A DNA stretch of 64,000 nucleotides from Natronosalvus halobius (GTDB taxonomy: Archaea > Halobacteriota > Halobacteria > Halobacteriales > Natrialbaceae), in NCBI RefSeq assembly GCF_024138145.1, contig NZ_CP099997.1, forward strand, positions 1,054,001 through 1,118,000, in the 5' to 3' direction. The position numbers were made by a program, and so were the translations under genes. The notes under the pieces were generated by a model. It was not told the origin of the DNA, did no database searches, and saw nothing but the letters and a program-made list of their open reading frames with translations. This document shows, piece by piece, positions 34,580 to 43,104 of this stretch (within the stretch, counting starts at the first letter, position 1; each line of letters begins with the position of its first letter).

Positions 34580-35104
34580 ATGGCAAAATACTCGACCGGC
34601 TCGTCGTCCGGCGGCGGCGGGACGAACTGCGAGCTCTGTGGCGCCGAAAGCGACTCGCTGCGTCGAGCGACCGTCGCCGGTGCCGACCTCGAGGTCTGCA
34701 CGAACTGTGCCCCCCACAGCGACGAGCAAAAGCAGCGTAGTCGTCGTTCGGGGGGCTCTGGCTCCAGCGGCTCGCGATCCCAGGACGAACCCAACCGCAA
34801 GAAGAAGGCCGCCCAGAACGTCGCCCGGGCGAACCCGATCTGGGACGGCGACTCCGAACACTGGGAGAAAGAGGGAACGAACTACGACGACGACCCGCTA
34901 CCGTATCTCGTCTCCAATTACGGTGAACGCGCCGAGGCGGCCCGCCAGGAGGCCGGCCTAAAGCGCGAGGAACTCGCCGAAGAACTCGGCTGCCGGGAGT
35001 CCGACCTGCTGGCCGTCGAACAGGGGCGAGCGACCCAGGCCGGCGTCGGCGGCGGGCTCATCACGGCCCTCGAGTCGGTCCTCGACGTCGAACTCGCCGA
35101 ATAG
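34580..35104 (+). CDS. mbf1: Multiprotein bridging factor (archaeal MBF1)
   Basis: 174 residues. Residues ~15-45 form a zinc ribbon (CELCGAES...LEVCTNCA), typical of archaeal MBF1. A Ser/Gly/Arg-rich linker follows, then a basic KKKAAQN segment, and residues ~105-172 form a Cro-type HTH (GLKREELAEELGCRESDLLAVEQG). It links transcription activators or acts on the ribosome, by family knowledge. ATG 34580 is chosen; in-frame ATGs at 34556 and 34571 precede it. Divergent from tRNA-Leu. Confidence 0.92.
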   Translation: MAKYSTGSSSGGGGTNCELCGAESDSLRRATVAGADLEVCTNCAPHSDEQKQRSRRSGGSGSSGSRSQDEPNRKKKAAQNVARANPIWDGDSEHWEKEGTNYDDDPLPYLVSNYGERAEAARQEAGLKREELAEELGCRESDLLAVEQGRATQAGVGGGLITALESVLDVELAE

Positions 35105-35188
35105 TGCCCGGACCGTGCCAACACGCCCCCCAGACCGGGAGATGCCCCGGCGAGCAGACTTTTATCGGAGGCCGACGGAGTCCCACCA

Positions 35189-36424
35189 ATGAGCGGTCAA
35201 CGGGCAGCGGCCGAGCCCTACACAACGCGATTCGAAACCGAGGTGACGGCAGTCGACGGAAAACGCGTCTGGCTCGAGACGACGTACTTCTACGCCGAGG
35301 GCGGCGGCCAGCCAGCCGACCGCGGACGAATCGGCGACGTTCCCGTCGAGGACGTCCAGGTCGTCGACGGCGAGCACGTCCACGTCCTCGCCGATCCACC
35401 GTCGTTCAGGGCCGGCCACCGTGTCATGTGCTCGATCGACTGGTCGTTCCGGATGTACTGCATGCGCGCACACACCGCCAGCCACGTCCTCTACGGCGCC
35501 GGACGGCGCCTCCTCGAGGACCTCGGCTACGGTGGGTTCGACATCGGCGAGGAGAAGATCCGCGTCGACCTCGAGACGACGACCGAAATCGACGACGACG
35601 TCCTGATCGAACTCGACGACCTGGTCAATCGGGCGGTCTGGGAGTCCCGACCGGTCTCCTGGGAGGACGTCCAGGTCGCGAACGCGCGCGAACGCGACGA
35701 GATTGCGTTCAACGAGGCCACGGAGGAAGGCGCCTTCTCCAGGGGGCAGGTCCGCGTCGTCACGATCGGCTCGAAAGACGATAACGGCCGGACGACCAAT
35801 GGGTCGAGCAACCCCTGGGACGTCGCGGCCTGTGGCGGCACCCACGTTCGAAACACTCGCGAAATCGGGCCCGTCACGGTCCTGGATCGGTCGAACCCCG
35901 GAGAGGGGCTCACGCGGGTCGAGTTCGCCGTCGGCCCACGAGCGATCGAGCGCCGGGCAGCCGAAAAGCGAGCGGCGTTCGCGGCGAAGCGGACGCTGGG
36001 GGCGGACGTCGGCTCGATATCGGACGCCCTCGACGATATCGTCAAGCGACAGGACGCCCTCGAGGCCGACAAGCGAACACTCGAGGCCGACCTCGTCGAA
36101 CGAGCGCTCGAGGCAGCCGATCCCGTCGAACGGGATGGAGAGACGTGGCTCGTGACGAGCGTCGACGGACTCGAGCCTGAAGCGCTCGGGGATGCCGTTC
36201 GTGAAGCGTCGAATGCGCACGCGGACGTCCTCGCCGTCGTTGGCGAAACCGACTACACGTTCGCCGTCGTTCGAGCCGACGGAGCCGTCGATGCGAGCAA
36301 CGTCGTCGACGATCTGTCGGCCGAATTCGGTGGCGGAGGCGGCGGCTCCGGGTCGTTCGCCCAGGCCGGTGGGTTCGACGCGACACCGGCCGACGTCCTG
36401 GACGCCCTCGACTCGGGCCTATAA
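35189..36424 (+). CDS. alaX: Alanyl-tRNA editing protein AlaX with C-terminal DHHA1-like domain
   Basis: 411 residues. The editing-domain zinc ligands are His95 and His99 (RAHTASH) and Cys215 and His219 (ACGGTH). The catalytic-site strand YFYAEGGGQPAD is intact. A coiled coil (IVKRQDALEADKRTLEADLVERAL) joins it to a C-terminal domain ending GGGGGSGSFAQAGG, the DHHA1/C-Ala signature. It deacylates Ser- or Gly-mischarged tRNA-Ala in trans. The length matches the AlaX-L class. Confidence 0.93.
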   Translation: MSGQRAAAEPYTTRFETEVTAVDGKRVWLETTYFYAEGGGQPADRGRIGDVPVEDVQVVDGEHVHVLADPPSFRAGHRVMCSIDWSFRMYCMRAHTASHVLYGAGRRLLEDLGYGGFDIGEEKIRVDLETTTEIDDDVLIELDDLVNRAVWESRPVSWEDVQVANARERDEIAFNEATEEGAFSRGQVRVVTIGSKDDNGRTTNGSSNPWDVAACGGTHVRNTREIGPVTVLDRSNPGEGLTRVEFAVGPRAIERRAAEKRAAFAAKRTLGADVGSISDALDDIVKRQDALEADKRTLEADLVERALEAADPVERDGETWLVTSVDGLEPEALGDAVREASNAHADVLAVVGETDYTFAVVRADGAVDASNVVDDLSAEFGGGGGGSGSFAQAGGFDATPADVLDALDSGL

Positions 36425-36548
36425 CCGATCGTCGACCGTTTTAGGCGCTCCGAGACATAGCCAATCCCTGCAGCGGCAGGGTCAACGCTTAGTCGCTCGA
36501 GAGTGACGAAACGGACGAACGAGCGTCGTGTTTTGCTCACGGCAATGT

Positions 36549-36564
36549 ATAAGCTTTTACTACT
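36549..36564 (+). promoter_or_regulatory. Gluconate dehydratase promoter element
   Basis: ATAAGCTTTTACTACT, 20 nt before the ATG at 36585. It matches the gdh element at 13305-13320 in 12 of 16 bases at almost the same distance from the start codon. Confidence 0.5.
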
Positions 36565-36584
36565 ATGCGAGTCAATGGTGGTGC

Positions 36585-37817
36585 ATGGGTATCGATTACT
36601 CGCAACTACACGATCCGAACGCGGAGTATACGATGCGAGAGCTGTCGGCGGAGACGATGGGCGTCGCGGCGAAACGCGGCGGTGGCCGGGACGTCGAGAT
36701 CACCGACATTCAGACGACCATGGTCGACGGAAACTTCCCGTGGACGCTCGTCCGCGTGTACACCGACGCGGGAATCGTCGGCACCGGCGAGGCCTACTGG
36801 GGCGCTGGCGTCAGTGAACTCGTCGAGCGAATGAAACCCTTCCTGGAGGGCGAAAATCCGCTCGACATCGACAGGCTCACCGAGCACATGGTTCAGAAGA
36901 TGTCCGGCGAGGGATCGCTCGCGGGTGTGACGGTCACGGCGATTTCGGGCATCGAGATTGCCCTCCACGACCTCGCCGGGAAGATCCTCGAGGTGCCAGC
37001 TTACCAACTCTTGGGCGGGAAGTACCGCGACGAGATGCGAGTCTACTGCGACTGTCACACCGAGGAGGAAGCCGATCCGATCGCCTGTGCCGACGAGGCC
37101 GAGCGCGTCGTCGACGAACTCGGCTACGACGCGCTGAAGTTCGACCTGGACGTGCCCTCGGGCCACGAGAAGGATCGGGCGAATCGCCACCTGCGCGACG
37201 TCGAAATCGAGCACAAGGCGAGCATCGTCGAGGCCGTCACCGAGGCCGTCGGTCACAGGGCCGACGTCGCCTTCGACTGCCACTGGACGTTCTCCGCCGG
37301 TAGCGCGAAGCGACTGGCCAGGCGCCTCGAGGAGTACAGCGTCTGGTGGCTCGAGGACCCCGTTCCGCCGGAGAACCACGACGTCCAGCGCGAGGTTACG
37401 CAATCGACGACGACGCCGATCACGGTCGGCGAGAACGTCTACCGGAAACACGGTCAGCGTCGCCTTCTGGAGGGACAGGCCGTCGACATCATCGCGCCCG
37501 ACCTGCCGAAAGTCGGCGGGATGCGCGAGACGCGCAAGATCGCAGACCTGGCGGACATGTACTACGTTCCCGTCGCGATGCACAACGTCGCCTCGCCGGT
37601 CGCGACGATGGCCGCGGCGCACGTCGGTGCGGCCATCCCGAACTCACTGGCCGTCGAGTACCACAGCTACGAACTCGGCTGGTGGGACGACCTCGTCGAG
37701 GAGACGGTGATCGAGGATGGCTACATCGAGATTCCCGAGGAGCCGGGACTTGGCGTCACTCTGGACCTGGACGCCGTCGAGGAGCACCTGGTCGACGGCG
37801 CTGAGTTGTTTGACTGA
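36585..37817 (+). CDS. gnaD: D-gluconate dehydratase, enolase superfamily
   Basis: 410 residues of the mandelate racemase/muconate lactonizing group. Metal ligands are Asp in VAFDCHWTF, Glu in WWLEDPVPPEN and Glu in TVGENVYRK. The catalytic bases are in LKFDLDVPSGHEK and VAMHNVASP. The N-terminal part (DYSQLHDPNAEYTMRELSAETMG) closely resembles the haloarchaeal gluconate dehydratase, so the reaction is gluconate to 2-keto-3-deoxygluconate; xylonate dehydratase is the alternative. It completes the first two Entner-Doudoroff steps with gdh. ATG 36585 is chosen because the TATA element lies just upstream of it. Confidence 0.85.
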   Translation: MGIDYSQLHDPNAEYTMRELSAETMGVAAKRGGGRDVEITDIQTTMVDGNFPWTLVRVYTDAGIVGTGEAYWGAGVSELVERMKPFLEGENPLDIDRLTEHMVQKMSGEGSLAGVTVTAISGIEIALHDLAGKILEVPAYQLLGGKYRDEMRVYCDCHTEEEADPIACADEAERVVDELGYDALKFDLDVPSGHEKDRANRHLRDVEIEHKASIVEAVTEAVGHRADVAFDCHWTFSAGSAKRLARRLEEYSVWWLEDPVPPENHDVQREVTQSTTTPITVGENVYRKHGQRRLLEGQAVDIIAPDLPKVGGMRETRKIADLADMYYVPVAMHNVASPVATMAAAHVGAAIPNSLAVEYHSYELGWWDDLVEETVIEDGYIEIPEEPGLGVTLDLDAVEEHLVDGAELFD

Positions 37818-37904
37818 GCGTAGCGAAGTCAAACTCGAAAATCTCCGATTTTCGTCGTTTGACGAAGCCTGGGCTTCGTCGTACTCGCTGAGCTCTTCTC
37901 AGCG
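37809..37904 (+). repeat. Train of four hairpins at and after the gluconate dehydratase stop
   Basis: Four consecutive inverted repeats: TTTGACT...AGTCAAA (37809-37833, spanning the TGA stop), CGAAAATC-TCC-GATTTTCG (37836-37854), GACGAAGCC-TG-GGCTTCGTC (37861-37880) and CGCTGAG-CTCTT-CTCAGCG (37886-37904). A diverged copy of the first, TTTGATTGAG...ACAAAC, follows to about 37932. It looks like a REP-type 3' element that may stop transcription or protect mRNA. Confidence 0.65.
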
Positions 37905-38000
37905 GTGTTTGATTGAGTAGCGTAGACAAACTTGCCGAGTACGCTCGATGTATTGTCCGTTCGTGTCGGCGGACTAGTTCGAACGGAACTCGAGCCTGTT

Positions 38001-38159
38001 TCGATTCCTGGATGCTCGGTACTCGATTCCTGGATGCTCGACGCCTGATGCTCGACGCCTAATGCTCGAATCCTCGGTGATCGATGTTCGACACCTGATG
38101 CTCGACGCCTGATACTCGAATCTTCGGTGACCGACGCTCGGTGCCTGACGCTCGATGCT
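38001..38159. repeat. Decayed tandem repeat with 50-bp higher-order unit
   Basis: A run of TCGAnnCCTgATGC-like units of 14-15 bp plus 7-bp part units. Two adjacent 50-bp blocks (38038-38087 and 38088-38137) agree at 43 of 50 positions, each with the same 14+14+15+7 substructure. Flanking partial copies lie on both sides. No coding frame is kept. The rest of 37818-38311 contains only the hairpins above and no gene I can support. Confidence 0.8.
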
Positions 38160-38311
38160 GTTACTACAAATTATATAGTGGTGAACACAAGTCGATCACC
38201 TCTCGAGAGGCGGTCTTTCGTGTTCGGAAGGCGGACGGGGCCGGCTCATTCGCGATCGAAGATTCGAACGCGCGACCGGCCGATGGTGGGGCAGAACGGT
38301 CGCCCAAACCG

Positions 38312-38491
38312 TCAGGACTCGTCGTCCGCTCGACGTTCCTCGTCCGCTCGACGTGGCGCACTCTGCTTGCCGAGGTCGCCTCCTTCGTCGACCTCGTCCG
38401 GATCGCGATCGATTCGCTCGAGTTCGTCCTCGATCTCCGCCTCTCGTTCGGCCTCGTACTCGTCGGTTCGGTCGGTATCGTCTTCGGCCAT
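38312..38491 (-). CDS. 59-residue acidic haloarchaeal protein
   Basis: Minus strand from ATG 38491: MAEDDTDRTDEYEAEREAEIEDELERIDRDPDEVDEGGDLG then a basic-acidic end (RRADEERRADDES) and stop at 38312. Very acidic, predicted helical, no Cys, no membrane helix. Codon choice is typical of the genome, which supports it being a real gene. Function unknown. Divergent from secE. Confidence 0.6.
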   Translation of the reverse strand: MAEDDTDRTDEYEAEREAEIEDELERIDRDPDEVDEGGDLGKQSAPRRADEERRADDES

Positions 38492-38628
38492 ACGTGAAAT
38501 GTACCGTCCAGGAACACGAAAGCGCGGCCGTCATCTGCAACGTGAGTGTGTACCGGTGGGCACAGACCAGCGATTGACCCCCGGAAGAGAAAGACAGATA
38601 AAAGGCCCCGCATTGTGAACACACAGAT

Positions 38629-38805
38629 ATGGACGTTCCCTACGATCTCACCTCGTACGTGCGGGTACTGAAGATGGCGACGACCCCCACGCGGGAGGAA
38701 TTCGTGCAAGTGTCGAAGATCGCCGGGGCAGGAATCCTGCTCGTCGGCCTGCTCGGATTCCTCATCGGCGTGGTCATGCTGTTCCTCACCGGCGGGGGCT
38801 TCTAA
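38629..38805 (+). CDS. secE: SecE/Sec61-gamma translocase subunit
   Basis: 58 residues: an amphipathic helix ([29 protein letters not shown]) and one transmembrane helix ([18 protein letters not shown]) with a Gly-rich end. This is the archaeal SecE shape, part of the SecYE protein-conducting channel. Its stop overlaps the next start by one base (TAATG), so it is coupled with spt5, the usual order. A GATAAAAGG box is about 28 nt upstream. Confidence 0.92.
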   Translation: MDVPYDLTSYVRVLKMATTPTREEFVQVSKIAGAGILLVGLLGFLIGVVMLFLTGGGF

Positions 38806-39242
38806 TGCCGATCTACGCAGTCAAGACGACGGCCAGCCAGGAACAGACCGTCGCCGACATGATCATCAACCGCGAGGAACCGGACGTACACGCCGCACTC
38901 GCCCCCGACTCGTTGACCTCTTACGTGATGGTCGAGTCCGACGGCCACGCCGTTCTCGAGCGCATCCTGGAGGACATTCCCCACGCTCGAACGGTCATCC
39001 CGGGCGAGTCCGACATCTCGGAGGTCGAGCACTTCCTCTCGCCGAAGCCGGACGTCGAGGGTATCGCCGAGGGCGACATCGTCGAACTCATCGCCGGACC
39101 GTTCAAGGGCGAGAAGGCGCAAGTTCAGCGCATCGACGAAGGGAAGGACCAGGTGACTGTCGAACTGTACGAGGCGACGGTCCCGATTCCGGTGACGGTG
39201 CGGGGCGATCAGATTCGCGTCCTGGATTCCGACGAGCGATAG
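38805..39242 (+). CDS. spt5: Transcription elongation factor Spt5 (NusG)
   Basis: 145 residues. An N-terminal NGN domain (IYAVKTTASQEQTVADMI ... LERILEDIPHARTVIPGE) and a C-terminal KOW domain (EGDIVELIAGPFKGEKAQVQRIDEGKDQVTVEL). With Spt4 it clamps RNA polymerase and promotes elongation. Overlaps secE by one base. Two-domain length is normal for Archaea. Confidence 0.96.
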   Translation: MPIYAVKTTASQEQTVADMIINREEPDVHAALAPDSLTSYVMVESDGHAVLERILEDIPHARTVIPGESDISEVEHFLSPKPDVEGIAEGDIVELIAGPFKGEKAQVQRIDEGKDQVTVELYEATVPIPVTVRGDQIRVLDSDER

Positions 39243-39457
39243 CGAGTCGGTTCACTCGGCGCTCGCTTCGCTCGCGTACGGGGGCTATGGACTACATTTT
39301 GCGAGGAGCGGTAGCCGCATCGGAGTGAGAATACCCGACGACGGAAACGGGAGGAGTCCAAGCCGTGGCAATCGGCGGTCAACCGATTCGATGGCACTCG
39401 AGGCTTTGGAGGCCGTTCGAAGGATATCTAGTGGCGTTACAGGCCCGAACTGGGTGG

Positions 39458-39487
39458 GTGAAACCGATGGCGTTCATCCGGTTTCAC
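39458..39487 (-). terminator. Hairpin downstream of zinc-finger gene
   Basis: GTGAAACCG and CGGTTTCAC form a 9-bp stem around a 12-nt loop, 26-55 nt past the stop of the minus-strand zinc-finger gene, in the gap shared with spt5. A 3' structure is plausible; no strong T-run follows. The rest of the 270-bp gap shows nothing else. Confidence 0.35.
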
Positions 39488-39512
39488 TCATCTGTCGACG
39501 CCTGGAAGGGTA

Positions 39513-39806
39513 CTAGCTCTCGAGGTGGTCGGCCAGCCGTTGCTGATCGACGACGTCGTCGACCTCCTCGAGGAGGTCCTCGCGCTGGCGTACGTCCTCC
39601 GCCCCGGCGCCGTAGGCGCGGACGTACTCCGCGCGGCTGTGTTCGGAGAAGACGTGGCGGATCGCCAGGTAGCCGTCGGGGACGATGGTTCCACAGACGC
39701 CACACTCGAGGCGTTCGTGGGCGGTTACCTGATGGGCGATGGTCGACTCGACGTCCTCGAACACCGAGCCGCAGTCGTCGATCCCACATTCCCAGGCCGT
39801 GTCCAT
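39513..39806 (-). CDS. Small two-zinc-finger protein
   Basis: 97 residues with two C2H2-like units: CGIDDCGSVFEDVESTIAHQVTAHE (C-x4-C-x12-H-x4-H) and CGVCGTIVPDGYLAIRHVFSEH (C-x2-C-x11-H-x4-H). The C-terminus is helical and acidic (EDLLEEVDDVVDQQRLADHLE). It may bind nucleic acid or a protein partner. It resembles haloarchaeal small zinc proteins without known role. Confidence 0.75.
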   Translation of the reverse strand: MDTAWECGIDDCGSVFEDVESTIAHQVTAHERLECGVCGTIVPDGYLAIRHVFSEHSRAEYVRAYGAGAEDVRQREDLLEEVDDVVDQQRLADHLES

Positions 39807-39977
39807 TCAATCGTGATACTCGCGCCGGCCATAAAGGTTCTTTCGGCAATAGCTCGCTCCGCGAGGGAGTTATCGCGATACGATCGGTGATAACGAGGGG
39901 AAAACGCGTCGCCGACGACGATTCCGGGGAACCGACAAATCAGAATTCATAACTCCTCGGTTGGCGTACCGCGAACC

Positions 39978-40742
39978 GTGAGCGACGGAGAGCAGGTCCG
40001 GGTCGACCTCCACGTGAAGGTGTTGAACGAGCGGGTGATCGAGAACGCCCGTCGGGCGGGAATCGACGTACTCGTCTACGCCCCTCACTTCACTCGTCTC
40101 CCCGAGATTCGGGAGCGAGCAAACGCCTACAGTACCGACGACGTGACCGTCGTCCCCGCACGCGAGGTGTTCACCGGCTCCTGGAACGACCGAAAGCACG
40201 TCCTCGGGATGGGGCTCGAAGAACCCGTCCCCGATTTCATCACCCTCGAGGGGGCAATGGCGGAACTCGAACGACAGGGGGCCGCGGTGCTGGCGCCCCA
40301 TCCCGAGTACCTGACGGTGTCGTTGACGGAAGAGGACCTCCGGCGCTTTCAGAACGGTATCGACGCCGTCGAAATCTTCAATCCGAAACACCTCCCTGCG
40401 CACAACCGACGAGCGAGCGACCTGGCCGACAGTCTCGACATCGCCCCGTTTGCCTCGTCGTACGCCCACCTCCCGAGTACGGTCGGCGTCGCCCACGTTG
40501 CGTTCGAGCAGGCGATCGAATCCGAGGACGACCTCGTCTCGGCGCTCAGAGCCGACGCCCCCAGACGGGTCGTCTACGCCGACGGTTTTCGGCGCTGGCG
40601 GACGACTGCGGCCGAACTGGCCCACCTCGCCTACGAGAACACCTGGAAGAAGGTCGATCGGCTGTACCTCTCCGGCACGGAGCCGACGCACCCGAATCAC
40701 GTCTTCTACGACGGGCGGTTCGAGGACGTCTCGGTCTACTGA
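39978..40742 (+). CDS. PHP-domain metal-dependent hydrolase
   Basis: 254 residues starting at GTG 39978. A PHP-type beta-strand VDLHVKVLNERV (DLHVK in place of DLHxH), LVYAPHFTRLPEI, VLAPHPEY (metal His) and FASSYAHLPSTVG (Ser-Tyr-Ala-His near the end) give metal-site residues. The first histidine pair is atypical, so activity is less sure. It is probably a phosphoesterase of unknown substrate. It ends by overlapping the convergent Mut7-C gene by 7 bp. Confidence 0.75.
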   Translation: MSDGEQVRVDLHVKVLNERVIENARRAGIDVLVYAPHFTRLPEIRERANAYSTDDVTVVPAREVFTGSWNDRKHVLGMGLEEPVPDFITLEGAMAELERQGAAVLAPHPEYLTVSLTEEDLRRFQNGIDAVEIFNPKHLPAHNRRASDLADSLDIAPFASSYAHLPSTVGVAHVAFEQAIESEDDLVSALRADAPRRVVYADGFRRWRTTAAELAHLAYENTWKKVDRLYLSGTEPTHPNHVFYDGRFEDVSVY

Positions 40743-41297
40743 TCGCTCCCATATTCGTTACCTGCGGAGTCGTTTTGGTATTCCGTAGGGCTGTTTTCGT
40801 CACCCGCGGAGTCGCGTTCACCCGACGACTTCTCGCTTCGCACCGGCCCGAGCCTCCGCCGCACACTATCCCAGTGGCTCCCTTTCCAGAAGTGCTGGCC
40901 ACAGTTGCGACAGGCCCACACCGCCATCTCGCTCGGCTCGGGCGCGTACGGTGGCGTGTCGGCCGTTCCCGTTTCCGCCTCGGACACGTGCTCGAGCGGG
41001 CCGTTACACCGACCACACCGACGCGGTTCGTCGGGGAGCGTCAGGTCGAGCCCGCGGTCGTGGAGGGTTCGGAGTTGCTCGTCCGTATCGCGTGACTCGA
41101 GCAGGATAGCGCGCTCGCTCCGGGCGGCCAGGTCGACGTCTCGCGTGACGATCGTTCGGCCCTCATCGGCGGCGACGTCCAGGAGGCCATCGCCGGCCTC
41201 GAGGTCGCAGTCGCCCGCGTAGACCGTGTCGTGGCCGCACATCCGACAGTAGGTGACGATGCCGCCGCACGCCGTCGACGAGGAGTCGGTCGCTCAC
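40736..41297 (-). pseudogene. Mut7-C RNase-like gene broken by a one-base frameshift
   Basis: The open part (ATG 41242 to 40736, 168 residues) starts MCGHDTVYAGDCDLEAGDGLLDVAADEGRTIVTRDVDLA, the middle of a PIN-like Mut7-C domain, with a zinc ribbon CGRCNGPL...CRNCGQHFW. The missing N-terminus lies upstream in another frame: GTG 41297 begins VSDRLLVD, then the CGGIVTYCRM portion is one frame away. One surplus base near 41268-41275 (an extra C on the plus strand) explains this. Either a real frameshift or a sequencing error; the catalytic Asp at LLVD would otherwise be lost. Confidence 0.7.
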
Positions 41298-41352
41298 GGT
41301 GGATCACGTGGTCAGTGCGTCAGTGGGTCAGTGCAGTAAGGGAATCAGTGCA

Positions 41353-43104
41353 TCAATGCAGGAACTCGCGCAACTCCTCGAGCTCCCAGGCGTTGATCAC
41401 GTCCGCGGGTTCGGCCCACCCGCGGCGAGCCGTGTGGACCCCCCAGCGGACGTACTCGAGGGTCGCCGGGCTGTGCGCGTCGGTGTTGACAGCGATCACC
41501 GCCCCCTCGTCGATCGCGGCCTGGACGGCGTTTCCCCAAAGGTCGAGTCGGTGGGGGTTGCTGTTGACCTCGAGGGCGGTGTCGTTCGCCGCGGCGGCCT
41601 CGCCCAGCGCGGCCGCGTCGATCGAGAGGCCCTCGCGCTGGTTGAGCAGGCGGCCGCTCGGGTGGCCCAGGACGTCGACGGCCGGGTTCTCGATCGCGCG
41701 AATCAGGCGCTCGTTCGCCGCGTCCGAATCCTGGTCGAGCGCACTGTGGGGGGAGGCGACGATCACGTCCAGGGCGTCGATGACGTCCTCGGAGAGGCCG
41801 ATTTCCCCCTCGGCGTCGACGTTGGCTTCGATCCCCGCGAACACCTCGAGGTCGGCCTCGGCGCCGACCTCACGGATCTCCTCTACCTGCTCGAGAATCT
41901 CGGCGTCCGTGAGTCCCATGCCGCCGACGACGCCCGGCCCCTCCGCGTGGTCCGCGATCGCGTAGTAGTCGTACCCCTGCTCCGCGGCCGCAGCGATCAT
42001 CTCGTCGATCGAGTTGTTGCCGTCGGACCACTCGGTGTGGGTGTGCAGATCGCCGCGGATATCCTCGCGCGTGAGAAGATCCGGCAAGGTGCCGTCGGCG
42101 GCGGCGTCGATTTCGCCGCGATCCTCGCGCAGTTCCGGAGGCATCCACTCGAGGCCGAGCGCCTCGTACATCCCCTCCTCGGTTTCGCCGGCCACCCGCT
42201 CGCCGACGCGCTGGCCCACCTCGTGGTCTTCGACGTCGGAAACGTCGAAGGCGCCGTACTCGTTGAGTTTCAGCCCGCGATCGATCGCGTAGTTCCGTAG
42301 GGTCACGTTGTGATCCTTGCTCCCTGTGAAGTACTGGAGCGCGGCCCCGAACTCCTCGGGCACCACAACGCGCAGGTCGACGCGGACTTCGCCGACGCGG
42401 ACGCTCGCCTTCGCCGGCCCGGACTCGATCTCGTCGTCGACGGAGTCCCAGGAGACGAACGAACCGACGACCTCCTCGGCCTCGACGGTGGCCGCGAGCA
42501 CGTCCACGTCGCCGATCGTCTCACGCCACCGACGGATCGAGCCGGCGACCTCGCAGCGCTCGACCGCCTCGAGCGACTCCAGGAACGCGAGCACGTCGTC
42601 CGCGAGCGGGCGGGCCTCGCCGAGCAGTTTCCGCTCGCCGATCTCACGGGCGAACGGAATGTTCTCGAGGATGTTCTGTTCGGTCTTGGTGCCGAATCCC
42701 GACACTTCACGGATCTCTCCCGCCTCGGCGGCCGCCTCGAGGTCGTCGAGCGTCTGGATCTCGAGTTTGCGGTAGAGCGTACCGACCGTCTTCGGGCCGA
42801 CGCCCTCGACGCGGGTGAGGTCGGCCATGTCCACGGGGAGGTCCGCCCGTAGCTCCTCCAGTTCCTCGATCTCCCCGGTTTCGACGTACTCGACGATCTT
42901 CGAACCGATGGCGTCCCCGACGCCGTCGATGTCCTCGATCGCCTCCTCGTTCCCCGCGTTCACCAGGTCGGCAATTGGCGCGGGGTGGGCACCGATCGCC
43001 TCGGCGGCCCGCCGGTAGGCCCGCGGTTTGTACTCCACGTCGTCGGCCTCGAGCAGATCCGCGAACTCCTCGAACCGGGCAGCGAGTTCGGCGTTGGTCG
43101 CCAT
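41353..43104 (-). CDS. polX: Family X DNA polymerase with PHP domain (PolX)
   Basis: 583 residues. Order: helix-hairpin-helix units (IEDIDGVGDAIGSKI, LTRVEGVGPKTVGTLY), the Pol beta nucleotidyltransferase core with GSIRRWRETIGDVDVLAA (G-S and D-x-D metal ligands) and VRVDLRVVVPEE (third Asp), then a C-terminal PHP domain with GDLHTHTEWSDG and YAIADHAEG. PolX enzymes fill gaps in base excision repair; the PHP part gives 3'-5' exonuclease in bacterial homologues. Start at ATG 43104 overlaps the preceding gene's stop by one base. Confidence 0.95.
   Translation of the reverse strand: MATNAELAARFEEFADLLEADDVEYKPRAYRRAAEAIGAHPAPIADLVNAGNEEAIEDIDGVGDAIGSKIVEYVETGEIEELEELRADLPVDMADLTRVEGVGPKTVGTLYRKLEIQTLDDLEAAAEAGEIREVSGFGTKTEQNILENIPFAREIGERKLLGEARPLADDVLAFLESLEAVERCEVAGSIRRWRETIGDVDVLAATVEAEEVVGSFVSWDSVDDEIESGPAKASVRVGEVRVDLRVVVPEEFGAALQYFTGSKDHNVTLRNYAIDRGLKLNEYGAFDVSDVEDHEVGQRVGERVAGETEEGMYEALGLEWMPPELREDRGEIDAAADGTLPDLLTREDIRGDLHTHTEWSDGNNSIDEMIAAAAEQGYDYYAIADHAEGPGVVGGMGLTDAEILEQVEEIREVGAEADLEVFAGIEANVDAEGEIGLSEDVIDALDVIVASPHSALDQDSDAANERLIRAIENPAVDVLGHPSGRLLNQREGLSIDAAALGEAAAANDTALEVNSNPHRLDLWGNAVQAAIDEGAVIAVNTDAHSPATLEYVRWGVHTARRGWAEPADVINAWELEELREFLH

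Noticed and set aside
38265..38285. T-loop-like GATTCGAAC considered as a tRNA
   Set aside because: No acceptor, D or anticodon arm can be formed on either strand.
38127..38618. Plus-strand frame of 163 codons before secE
   Set aside because: Arginine-rich, overlaps the repeat patch and lies opposite the acidic 59-residue gene, which has typical codon use.
39865..39977. Upstream gap of PHP gene considered for a small gene
   Set aside because: Only short frames; the stretch is best read as the promoter region of the GTG-started PHP gene.
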